A DNA stretch of 64,000 bases. Source: Gavia stellata (taxonomy: Eukaryota > Chordata > Aves > Gaviiformes > Gaviidae). Where the stretch lies: positions 31,373,236-31,437,235 of the forward strand of contig NC_082603.1 of the NCBI RefSeq assembly GCF_030936135.1. Reading direction: 5' to 3'. This document shows positions 39,801 through 52,200 of the stretch, piece after piece; positions within the stretch are counted from its first letter, which is position 1, and the number at the start of each line of letters is the position of its first letter. The position numbers and the translations under genes are program-made. The notes below the pieces were generated by a model. That model did no database searches. It had not been told where the DNA came from and saw only the letters and a program-made list of their open reading frames with translations.

Positions 39801-42048
39801 GGCATAATTTGACCTGAAATCTGGCAGTTGTCTTGGATGCTTGCTGGGCTCTTCAGCCATCAGGGTAGAAGAACTAGGAGCTGGAAATCTGGGGACTGTT
39901 AACACCTCTGCATGGACTCACTGGGGCACTTTCAACAAAATCTCTCTGTCTGGGAGAGAAGCTGGGGAGGAACAACTATATCCACCTGACAGAGGGAGAA
40001 ACTGGAGCATTGTAAAGTAATTTAGTGATACTACGACTACCACAGGATTTGCAAGTCCCCAGCCGCAGCCTAGACCATGTTCCAGCCTCACAGGTAAACG
40101 TCAAGTGTCTAGATGGTATGAAAAGACAGGGAACAGCTGAATCCAGGCTAGAAACCAGTCTGATTTACCCATTTCTGATGGAGGTGGCAGGCACTGCAAG
40201 AGTCAAGTTGGTTTTGTCCTGGGAAAGCTGGATGTGACAATTACAACTTACCTAAAATACCCTTTCGGGAACTTCCTAAGCCACGCTGACCAGATCCAGC
40301 ACACATCACAGCAGCAAAGTCTTCAAGCAAGGAGGTGGAGAAAATACAGCTTCTCCACGTTTACCGAGTTTCTTTTTTTAACAAGCAAATTGCTTGTGAA
40401 AATATAATATGGGATGTAGTAAAGCCCATTGAGACAAGCATCTTAACCAGAGAAATGGGCTAGAGCAGCACAACCAGGGCTGAACATGCACGCGTCGTGC
40501 CTGCAGCCTTCCCGAGTTCATACGCGGGTTATTAATCTAAACTTACACGGCAAGTGGAAGTTAGAAACACCAGTAAAAGATAGTACCAAAATTTAACACA
40601 TACCAAAATGAAACAATAAAAGCTTCAGCATAGTATTTTTTATTACCTTCCAGGTCACAATAAATCATTAGTTAGTTGAATCAAAGCACAAAATCACAAG
40701 GACAGGATAAAGTTATGTCCTTTGTGGGAATCTTCTAAGCTTATAGGCTCAATATTCAACCACGGCTGAAATGATACTTCAGTTAGACTATCCCGCTGAT
40801 CTTGAAGATTGTCAAATCTCTCCTCCGTTCCTCCAAAAAAACCCCAAATATCCAAACCCAGGCACAGTCACTTCAAAAAATATGGGCTTTTCTGATGAGG
40901 GAACAGTCCAAATTCAGGTTGCTACATTTGGCTCTGCTTGCCACAGCAGTGGATAGACACGCCGTGCCTATGTGTCAGAGCGCTTACCCCAGCTTGATGA
41001 TGAGGAAAGGTGGTTAAATTTACAAAAGCCACTCTACTCATCTGAGAAAGTCCCTGAATCAGAATCAGATTACACTGATGCTTCTCGAGAAGGGCAGGCA
41101 ACCGCACTGCAGTAGGTGTCCTCACGGGCACCTATGAACCGTGATCAGGGTCCTCTGCTGCAGAGCTTCTACAGTGTCCTTTTAAAAAGCTTTGAAGAAT
41201 ATCATACGCAGCATAAGCAGCAACCTCTTTGACCGTGGCCCAGAATGGACCTCTTGGCAAATTTCTATCACACAAAAGATACCACAGTTACACAGTGGGT
41301 AACGGAAATGTTTTGGGTTGGCAGCTCAATTACGAAGCCTATAATGAGTACAGAGCACTCTTCTTTTACATATGCAATGTGCTCTTCCTTTCTTAAAGCT
41401 GTCACAGAAACCTTGTCGATAAGTGTGGAGGCGGCATGAGGGCTACAACTAAATGCACGTTCCATTGTTCAGATGTCAGAGAGACTGAGTTGTTCTTACA
41501 AGAACTACATTTAGACAACGTCAGTCTGAAAGGATAGAAACTGGTGATACCAACCCATCATCACCAGCATTGCTAAAAACCCTGGGAAGAGTGTTTGACC
41601 TTGCCGATGTTAGAAGAATTACAATGCTTACGAACCACTTTGCACTGGTGGAATCGTTTTCCTGGAGCAACGCTATTGCTGGTTATTTTACAGCATGTCC
41701 CACCACATTTCTTTGCAAAATCATTAACCACCAACAAAGCTGTAGGAGGCAAGTCCCCGGCACGATCCAGGCTCAGGTCAGTCATGAAACGGTGTGCAGT
41801 ATTACAAGTTCCTCATTTGTTTGACCTGGATTACGATGCCCCAGGTACGGTAAGAAAGGGCAAACCATTCACTTTGCTTTGGCTCTTTTCATAGCAAACT
41901 CTCTCCATCTCAGATGTCCTAACCTGAGTGGACTAGCAATACAGCTGCTGGAATAGAGGCTTTCATGGGATCGGACAGATGAACCAGAGCCTGTTTGGGG
42001 CAGGGGCAACTACTAAGAGCAGAAGACCTCACGGGATGTGCAAAGACG
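36883..42048. other. Spacer between convergent C8A and C8B 3' ends
   Basis: Mostly unannotated DNA of ordinary composition. It has a short AAAT-rich stretch near 37165-37193. No exon, transposon or RNA gene was recognised. It will include any longer 3' UTR of either gene. Confidence 0.6.
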
Positions 42049-42073
42049 TTTATTCCAAAATGTTCCATTTATT
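42049..42073 (-). terminator. Candidate C8B polyadenylation signals
   Basis: Two AATAAA hexamers on the minus strand (complement TTTATT at 42068-42073 and 42049-42054), about 1 kb after the C8B stop. A GT-rich stretch follows the second. An ATTAAA variant nearer the stop (complement at 42603-42608) is an alternative. Confidence 0.4.
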
Positions 42074-43057
42074 CTGCCCATGACAGAGAATTGCAGAAAA
42101 GCTGGCTGCTCATCCTGCTCCAGCGGAGAGTCCTGGCATCCTGGAGTGACAGTCCCTAGCCAGGGTGCAGGAGGTTCAGCCTTTCCTGCAAGTGTAGCCG
42201 TCTCTCCTGCCTTCCAATATCCCCACGCAGCAGAAGGAGCAGCAGCTGCTTTCCAACTCCCCATCCCAGTAGCATCCCTCTGTCCTTCCCTCCCCTTCCC
42301 AAGGAACCAGAGCATTGGGTGTATTCAAACATACCAGGGTGTATCCGATACTCTCAGTGTGTCTGTTCTACTTCAGAAATGCACAGGAGGAAGATCACAG
42401 CTGCGGTAAGAGTACCACTGCTATATAGTCTAACAATGCTTTGGTGTCACCAGGCTGTTCTTCACAATTCGGTTTTTGTTCCTTCAAGACAATTTCTAAC
42501 ATGACAGACAAGTTAAATACAATAAATTGGGAAACTGGGGTAGTGAGGCACAGTGGCTTTAAATGTCACCTTAGATACTATTGTGCTCATTGGGATTCAG
42601 ACTTTAATATGCTGTATTTTGCTCCACATGACACAGCTGTCTTCACAGAAGCTGCACACTAGCGCACATTCTGGTGCACGTAAGATCAAACAGTCTTTTC
42701 TTATCTCAAAGGAACCTTCAAAAACAAGACAGTAAAATTTAAAATCATGCAGCTACCAAATAAGGCAGGAGATAAAGCTTGTCTCATTTAGCCCACTGCA
42801 GTAAAGACAGAGAAAAGTCAAAATATTAAGAACAGTAAGCACATTCAATCCCACAGGACAACTGCAAAGTACGTCCGAAGGTGTGATTCATAACACACCC
42901 CCAGCTCCCAGTGCCTTCTGAAATGTTTCCAACTTGGGTGCACTTGGATGAGACCCATAACGAGAGTGAGGCCAACTTAGCAAGGCAGTCAGGTAACATC
43001 TTCCCACTCAGTCTGCAAACTGCTCATCAGTTTTGTGTAAGTTCCTAATGATTCCCT

Positions 43058-43209
43058 CTAGCAAGTAACTGTCTCAGCATCTGGCCCTGAGCATGACGAA
43101 CCACCGTTTTGCGGTGCAGGGTTGTTGCACTGTCGCCTCCTTGTTCGTTGACCTCCTGAACATGGAGACCAGCTGGCCCAGCATCCCCAGTTTCCATTAA
43201 TAGCAGCAT
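43058..43209 (-). CDS. C8B: C8B exon 12: C-terminal TSP1 and stop
   Basis: The acceptor is TTTTTTTCCAG and the stop TAG is at 43060-43058. It encodes [14 protein letters not shown], then [14 protein letters not shown] and ends E-T-V-T-C. Confidence 0.96.
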
Positions 43210-46200
43210 CTGGAAAAAAACCCAAAGCCAGAAAGGACTGTCAGAATAAAGCAGCTCTTTCCATGGGAAGAGCTGTCAGCTTCCATGAATCATATTTAAA
43301 TACAAACAGCTCTGTCCCTGTCCACACCACTAACAATATACTTGAGTCATTAACAATGAGCGATTGTCTTAAAGATGCTAATTGTCTGTTCAGCATTTCT
43401 GGTGTTTGTTCCAACTACACTTCATGCAGCAAGGACAAGGAAAAAAAAACAATTAGCTTTATATTTGCTTGTAGGGCATTTCTCTCTCTGATTTAGTCCA
43501 AGCCTAGGTAAGAAAAACAGCAACTAAACTCATGTCAGCCACGTTTTGAGGTGCTAGGGGAAACGTGCATGTTCTTCTTCAATGAACAACAGCTTGAATA
43601 TTCAGCTTTCTATCCACTGCTTTTCCTATTACACTGTTTCTTCTGGACCCTGAGCATGTGAGTGACATAAATTCAAAATCCTGAGAATCATGGAGCCGAA
43701 CACGGAGGCAATACATAAAAGGAGGAAAGGAGAATGAGAAAGGAAGTTACATGTTGACAAGTGGATGGATGTGAGTCTTTGGGAGGGTCGGATGTGATTA
43801 CGCGTGCGGTAAACAGACTGGAACAAGGTGTGAGTGACTCCACAGTTTAAGGCACCATGGACTTGCTTAGAAACGCCTACAAAATTGACCCTCTGCTCGG
43901 TGAAATCTTGGCTTAAAAGGTATTTCAGCCTGGCTTAGTTAGGACACAGTCATGCAGAATGAGAACTGGATAAAAGACTGTAAACAAAGTGCAATGATAA
44001 ACGCCGTGCATCAAATTGTGGGATGGTGCCAGAGCTCTGGGTGCCTGAGATCTGGTATTATTTAGCATCTAAATTAATGAGCTGGAAGAAGTAAACAAAA
44101 TTATTAAATTCACAGATCATCCTAAACTAGGAGTTAAGAACATCATTCAGGAGGCAGCAGCGATATAAAGTGACCAAGAAGCCTTAGTAAATGCTTCAAA
44201 GCAACGTAGTAAGATTTTAAGATTAAAATGCGTAGTAGTATATCTGGGGGAAAACAGTTTGCAACATACTGGCTGTATCAAAGGGAAAAACTTGGGAAAC
44301 AGAGCTGTTGGAGGAGACCGGAGGCTTGTCATGGATTGTAAATGAGGTAGGAGTTCATATTTTGATATAATTGCAAGGTGTGTTTATGCAGCTTTGAACT
44401 GCAAAAGTAAAGCCACCTCCTCATGAGTGCAAAGAAAAGTAGAAGAGGGAAGGCAAAGTACATCTGTCACCTGTGCAGGACCCCAACCCCTTGTGCATTG
44501 GGCTGGGCAGAGTGGGGACAGCCAGCACCGGGCATTACCCCCCAACCATCAGCCACCATCCCTGGACACTCCTAAATACAGCTGGGACTGTCTCCTCGGG
44601 CTTGGGGTTCCTCTTACCTTTCCTCTCGCTGATCTCGCAGGCAGTGCCGCTGTGGCCGAGGGGACATAAACATTCACACTTGGTTCCTGAAAGTAAGCAG
44701 AGATGGTGGGATTAGAGACTTCAAGTCACATTTCCCTGCAGACACCCATTTCTTTTCAGCGCTTCATCTTCTGTGAGGTAGGGACAGCGAGTGAAATGAT
44801 ATCAGCATTTTTCTCCGGTGGTGAAAGTATAAAATAGCAATAAAGCAGGGGAGCTGTGACTACCCTGCCGCCCCTCTCGCCTCCCCAGCCATTTGTTCCT
44901 GCCGCTGCACTGCGGCTCAACCTCAGCTACACCCGTGCAGTAACTCAGCAAGCCAGGGTACCACACAGTCCTCCCGCTCCTCTCCCAAAGAGATACCTCA
45001 GTAGAGCTGAGAGGGAGCAAACTGCAGCATCAGGAATGAGCACCTGGGTGAGGAGCATCCCAGCCTGGCTTTGGGGCAGAAGAAAAGTCCGGGTAACCCC
45101 ACGCCGGCAGCCCCGGATCGCAGTGTGAATCCCACAGCAGACCCCGGTGGAGAGCTCCCACTTATAAATAAATGGTCATTTAAAACCTCTTGTTGAGAAG
45201 ATCCTAAATGAAACGCTAACCTGACTCAGCTCCTAAAAAGTTATTTAAACAAGGGCAATCATGAGACGAATCCTTTAAGTGCTACAATCAACTAGCTGGT
45301 ACCTGAAGAGATTGTTTCTGAATTAGATACATTTAGATGATAACAATTCTCATCAGGACTTCTGCAGATGCAGATTGGAATTAGGCACTTGACAAAATAG
45401 TCCCTTTGTCAGAAGCTCTCATCACATCATATATCTCTGTTTAGGCAGTGCGGTTTTCATTCAATTTGATTATTTTTGCCCTTCATTTTTAAATCACAGC
45501 CTGCTTACAAAGGAGGACAGCTTCTTTTAGAAATGGGGGAGGTGACGGTGATAACTGTGCTTGGCACTTAAATGGTGCTTTTCATCTTCAAAACACTTTT
45601 ACAAACACTAATTAATGCTGAGACAGTAGTCACTTCTCTAGAAGGATGGAAGCAATCTTAAAAGCAAAGGAGGAGACTTAAAGATGTCAAGGTTTTTTTT
45701 TAAATGCATAATTGAGATGGAACAAATTCTTCCACAAAACTGATATAGATGGTCACTCCCATTAAGAAGGCTCATCCCTTGACTTTACTGTCTTTACTTA
45801 CCGGTGGCACTCTACAAATAGACCAACTTAAAAAAAGATATTTAATTACCTGAAAGAGAAATGACAGGAGAAACTAAAGAGCGGATTATTTGCCAAGCTT
45901 CCTCGCTCCCCACAAATTCCCAGCTCACTTCTCTTAGAGGGTAGAGAAGAGGTGAAAATCCTTCTACCTTGCAGAAAGGGGATCCCATTGCTGTGGCATG
46001 GAGCACAGCGACAAGAACTGGTCTCCAGTTGAAACTCATCAAGAGCCCGTCGCAGATTTTCTTTTATTGCCATTGCATTAGCAAAATCTGTTGGAGTCAC
46101 CAGCTGATACAGTGGCTCTGCCTAAAGGGAGGGAAGAAACTGCATTTGTTTCCAAGTTCAAGATGGTGTGGACATTGCAGGGCTGGGTGGGAGCACAGCT

Positions 46201-49200
46201 GGAGAGGGAAATGAAGGCCTTGTGGTACAGGCTCCAGGTTTCCCATTAGTATTGCCTTAAACCTCGTTAACAACAAGGCAGCAACGTCAAGAATACTTAC
46301 AGGGATCCTCCCCTTGGTTTACAACACCAAAGCAGTTGCAAATGCACCATAAAATACAGCAGCCGTACCATTAGTTGACAAACGGGCAAAGTTCCACAGA
46401 AGTTTCATTAAATCCTTTCTTATCCATTTTCCCAATATTGACATTTTTAGACCAGATTTGCTCAAACTTGTTTCCTGAGTGCTCTGTTACTCTGATTTAA
46501 AAAGGATCCCCAAAACCCACCCACAGAAATGTCCTTCCCTCCTCAGACAGCCACGCAGCACGTGGTCACAAGCCTTCACATTTGCACGGTCAGCTGAACC
46601 ACTGCTGTATTTCAAGGCTGACTTCTATCTTTATGAAGCCAAGATAAGGGTTTTCACTGCCGTCAGAAGGGAGAGGATTGTGATCTTCGTCTGCAAACAC
46701 CGCAGGTGGGGTTGGTGGGAGAAGATAAGGGGGTGCACAGCACAGTGAATGTGCAGTAGGGACCAAGGAGAAGATAAGGGGGTGCACAGCACAGTGAATG
46801 TGCAGTAGGGACCAAGGAGAAGATAAGGGGGTGCACAGCACAGTGAATGTGCAGTAGGGACGAAGGAGTAGATAAGGGGGTGCACAGCACGGTGAATGTG
46901 CAGTAGGGACCAAGGAGAAGATAAGGGGGTTCACAGCACAGTGAATGTGCAGTAGGGACAAAGGAGTAGATAAGGGGGTGCACAGCACGGTGAATGTGCA
47001 GTAGGGACCAAGGAGAAGATAAGAGGGTGCACAGCACAGTGAATGTGCAGTAGGGACCAAGGAGACTTCAGCCTGCTCACTTATTTTTTTTCTGAAAACA
47101 AGGGAAAGTTAAAAGTGTGGTCTCAATATTGCCAGTCACCCACTAAAGCCAGTGGGAGGATATTGGCTCGTATCATCAGAGGATCCATCCCAAATTCCCA
47201 TCCTTGCTATAGGGATGCCTGCCACACAGGCCACGGCAATACAGTAAGCATGAAAGATCACCCTCCTGCTATCACAGGCTCAAGCTACAAGAAACAGAAG
47301 AATGTTTCAATAAAAAAATGCTCATTTCCTGCTGCTGTACATCCACTCTTCATCAATTATCTGTGATCCATACTTTGCTTTTTGAATTCAGACCATACAA
47401 ATGAGGAATACACTAAGAGTGACCTGCCAAGTCCCTTCAGCAGATGATTTATGAACTGATTTGCTTTAGTTTTCCCTAACTAAGCATTCTTGGGCTGACA
47501 TTTAGTCACACTCTGCCGGTACTTTTGATCTTCAAGCCCCACAGGGATATTGGTATGGAAATGAAGGATTATAGATACCAAATCCAAATTACATCCGTCT
47601 GGGGTTTTTCACTGGGCAGCCTGGTCACTGATGCCAGGCAAGACAAAGAATGGCGCAATTTCTTGTGGGAGAGTTTTCTGTACGTGGGATCTGGCACGGA
47701 GGGTTGCACTGATGTTGTCTCCTGCCCAGAGACCTCCCAGTGCATTTCTGGAAGGTCTATCCACAGCACACCAGGGACTTGGGAAAGCCACCTCCGCTGC
47801 AGCAAGCGCCGGACAGGCACTGGCTGTATTTCCAAATTATTGATTTTTCCTTTGCTTCATGTTTTTTAGAAATCACCTCTTTTTTTTTTTTTTTTTAATG
47901 AAAAGCCAGAATTTTCAATGAGAAACAAACACCTTTTACAAATATAAATATTTTTGCCTAAAATTCAATTTTACAATGAAAACCAATTATACAATAATAA
48001 ACCCAACTTCCACCCCTACCAGTCCAAACTCCTGTTTAAAAGGATGTTCTCTTGCACCTTTGTACTATTTGCTCAGAGTGAACTTATTTTGACATTAAAA
48101 ACGATGAGGCAGAATTGCTACATACTTCTGCTCGCTTTTTACTTTTACAGTGCCTCGCATTTCTAACTCTTCAGGATCACAAAACCTTGACTCTTCCAAA
48201 GATAACTCATATTTTTAAGGTTTAGCTAAGTTGCACAAACAAAAGGCACGTATGGTGAACTACTTGACCTTCTGAACCAGAGAGAATTGTTGCTAAATAG
48301 TCACTGGTGCTCACGGAAGACAGGAGAAATTTCAAGAAAAAAAAAGTCCTTATAAAATATATTCTGCCAGATATATTTTTGCTAAGTGATACAGTGGCAA
48401 AACAGAAGGTGGATAGTCTGCTTGGTGGGCAGCAAGTGATCACATCTGCACAGCCAGGTTAGAAGGGTTAAAGCTGTTTACTTCATGTACTTCCAACCAT
48501 GCCACTCTTCTAAGGCATCACACCTTTGATTTTCTGAATACCCAGTCTTAGAGAAACTATGCTGCACAATACAGGTCTATTATTTGCCCTAGAAATTCCC
48601 CCCCTTTTCTTTTTAATCCTGTTTATTTAAACACAGAGTTCTCCAAGGTGCTCAGCTAAGTGTGGCTGAATGAAGCGATAGAAACAGTACCTTTAGGTTT
48701 ATGATTTCAGGGTTGTACTGCACAGCATCTCCCCACTCCTGCATGAGCGCAGCCGTCGGCAGGTCTTTGTAAGCCAACGTGGTAATGTGTTCGCTTGCTC
48801 CGCCACGAACAAGGACGATGAAATCTTCCACATATTGTTTTTTGGAGGTGCTGTCTGCAAAAATGCATTCAGAAAGTGGCCAGCTCTGCTCAGGTATGTC
48901 TTTGTGGACTGCAGTTGAGATACAGGCTAACAGCAGAACACCCCTGTATATGACCCATCCCATCGAGGGTAAAGGAAAAAGGCCCCTGAAGCCTGGTTTC
49001 CTACGCTGCGTGTCCCGTGCCGTCCTGCTCCCTTGCAGCAATGCCCCCATCCTTCTCTCCTGCACCCTGTATCTCTCCCCCTAAACTTCTTCCCTATGGT
49101 TATAGGCTTGCAGGTCCTTCCACAGCCCAGCGCTCCTCACCACCATGAATACTGCCTGTTCTCCTCCGCCTACCTTCAGGTGCACCCTCCTCCCACTGCA

Positions 49201-52200
49201 ATACCCCCAGCTTCCATATGTCCCCTGAGGCTCCCACAACACCGTTACCTCCCTGCTGTCCCCGTTTGGGCTTTTTTGGGGGCAAAAAGCGGCATGCTGG
49301 GCTGCTCTGCTGAGAGGTGGGTGGATGGGTAACACAGCACCAGCCACGTGGGTAAGGGCTGATTTGTCCTTGCTTTTCCCTGGGACACTGAGCAGATATT
49401 TCTTCTCTACCCAGCAAAGAAAATCTTGCAAAAAAACAAGCTTTGAGACATCTACACCTCTGTTAAGCTTGGCTGGGGTTAGCCAGCAGGCTCAAAAGGG
49501 GCTGTGAGGGAGTGGGGAAATATTTCAGGCAGACAAGATCACAAAATCTTCTTTTCACTATGACAAAGGCTAGAAATTAAATGGCAGAAGTGTTTCATGC
49601 TTACCTCCAATCTCTTTTAAAAGGGATTTACAGCCAGCTTCAGTTATTCCAAGTTTCACATAGACACCAGTGATTCTTGCACCAACGTTAAAGCCATGCT
49701 GTGCACATTTCTGGACATCGCTCAGAGAATAACCTTAAATAGACACCCAAAAATTGTAGTGTCTTAATACAACTGTTCGATGTTTTACATTCACATACAC
49801 AGAAAATGGGAGTTGATAAATATTTTTCGTTTGGGATAAAAGGAGATGAGATGAAGAAGCCTTTTCTGGGATATTTAACAAATCTATATGAAATGAAATG
49901 AAATAATATCCCTACATTTTACAGAACTCTGAAACTAAGTGCAAATGCAAGGTACATGTTGGAAGAGGCTTTAAATGACCAACTCAGCTTTTGGGTTATG
50001 CAGAGCTGCAATGGGTGGGAGCCTGGCCTGTGACTTAAATGCTAAACGTCTTTGACAAAGGACTACCCATCACCCATCCCCATCATCAGGAGCCAGGCTT
50101 TTTGAGAGTAACAGATGAAGTAGCTTCTCCTCCCTTTGCTAGCTCACAGCTCCAATTCTTTGCTGCCAGAAGAGCCTTAGTTGTTTCACGGAAGTTTCTC
50201 CATGAAGCTCTACTATAATTTTTTTCTGGCATATAAGAATTTGCCCTAAAAATCTACAAATCCTTCATATGTTCTTTCCTAAAGTCCTTCTCCAAACTCC
50301 TTGCTGCCCTGACATTCAAGAATATTTAAGCAGTTACCATGGTGAAACACCAGGCATGACACTCAAGTACCTCTTTTCTTTCTCTGCTTTTTTGTTGTAA
50401 TCCCCCACCTTTCCCTGAAGTCTTTACTTTTTTAGTTAAACTCATGTCTTGATGATACAAATGTTTACATGAGCTCACAAGGCAAGTATCACTGTACAGC
50501 TGTCCTGTTCTTACGCTCTTCTCATACATCTGATATTGGCCAGTTTCTAGATCAGAAAAGAGGATGCACTGAGTTTTGGGTTGACGCAGGATGGCCCCTA
50601 TTAATGGCAGGAACCACTAACTTATGACATCCTTGTACAGCACAATCCAGACCTCTCTCCTGCTGTCTTTCCCACAGAAAGTATCAAATCATGAACCACA
50701 GACACATCTGGCATATAGGATTAGATGCGAGAGCATCGCAAGTACCAACCACGTGACATGGCGTGCGATACTGGAACTGCAAAAGATGACTTGATTTCCA
50801 GCACAGACGGTACAAACATAATGATAGATTTGAAGGGAAAAACCTGAAATCTCAGACTGGACCTATCAAACCCCGGTGAGAACTTACAGCCTAGCTCAGC
50901 ACTGGGGATAGGGTGAAAGCGTTGGTACTACTGCAGGATCCTGATCTCAGTCAGCGGATGCCGTCAGGCAGCATTTTGGTGTAAACAATAATACATGTTA
51001 GTTCAAACAAATGTGGCTTGTGATGGGCCCACACCAACAGCTGAGGAATCGGGCAGTGCTAATGTTTTGGATATCTGAAATCTGACTCTAAATTCTGTCC
51101 CTCCGGGCTGTATCTGACTACAGGATAAGCAACTTCCTAGAGAGCAGAAGAGCAAACAGACTGAGTGTCACACACGGCAGAGTCCACTAAATGCTTTCAC
51201 AAATAGACAGCGAAGGCAGTTACTCACTCCCATGCCAATGAATAAATAAGAGAGTGCAGCTATTGATTAATGTCACACGGCTCGCTCTATCCTACACAAC
51301 AATCATCATTTCTCGCAAAAAAGGAAGCCAGAGTCAAAGAGCAAGAGCAATGTCAGGCACGAGAGTCACCCAGCAAATTATTTACTGTTTCCTACATGCT
51401 GGAAAAGCTCTCGAGGCTAAAGGTGTTTCAAAACTGCCATTTGAAAGGCAATGGAAAAAGAACTTAGGTGAAGGTTTTCAAAGGTAACAAAAGCGTTAAG
51501 CTACATGATCCTCATTCATCTCAACATCTTGTCAGCCTCCAAAACGTGTCATCTAAAATACTTGCTACAGGGCTTTTTTTATGAACCGGCAGAACCCACA
51601 GCTTGAGAGCTACATGACGCCCATGATGCTGAGCATGCTTTGAAAACCAGGCTCTTTATTCACTGCCATAAAGCACTTTTACTCCCATATTTCCTGCAGG
51701 CTTTCTTTGAGATGTAGTTGACTCCTTCTTCCACCATCTCTCTTTTCTGACCTCAGACCTGAAGCATCGTTGGGTGCCCACAGAGGGGCTTCCCCACCAA
51801 AAAGCTGTCCCCAAAGCTTTTTCACCACCATCAGATGCACGTACCGGCCTTCCGGAGCTCATTGCTGTTCACGACTAAAGTATATTCGTAGATGCCACCG
51901 ACGGTAGCCTCCCTGATGTAATGGGTCCCGTAGTCTCTGTAGAGCTCTCTGTACTCCCCATAGCTGTACTCTGACGGGAGCTGACGGAGTCTCTGCAGGA
52001 ACTCGTAATGCAGCATCAGGGCTCGGGGCTTCAGCTTATAAACGGCAACAGCCAGCTCTGAACGGGCATGAATGAATTTGCTGGACTACGTGAAATGCAG
52101 AAAAACAAGAGAATCCAGAAGTGAGGGATCTCATTCTTGTGACAATGTGTAGTTAGTTGCTATTAAACAATTAACGCTGGTCAGGATTTATCAATTTAAC

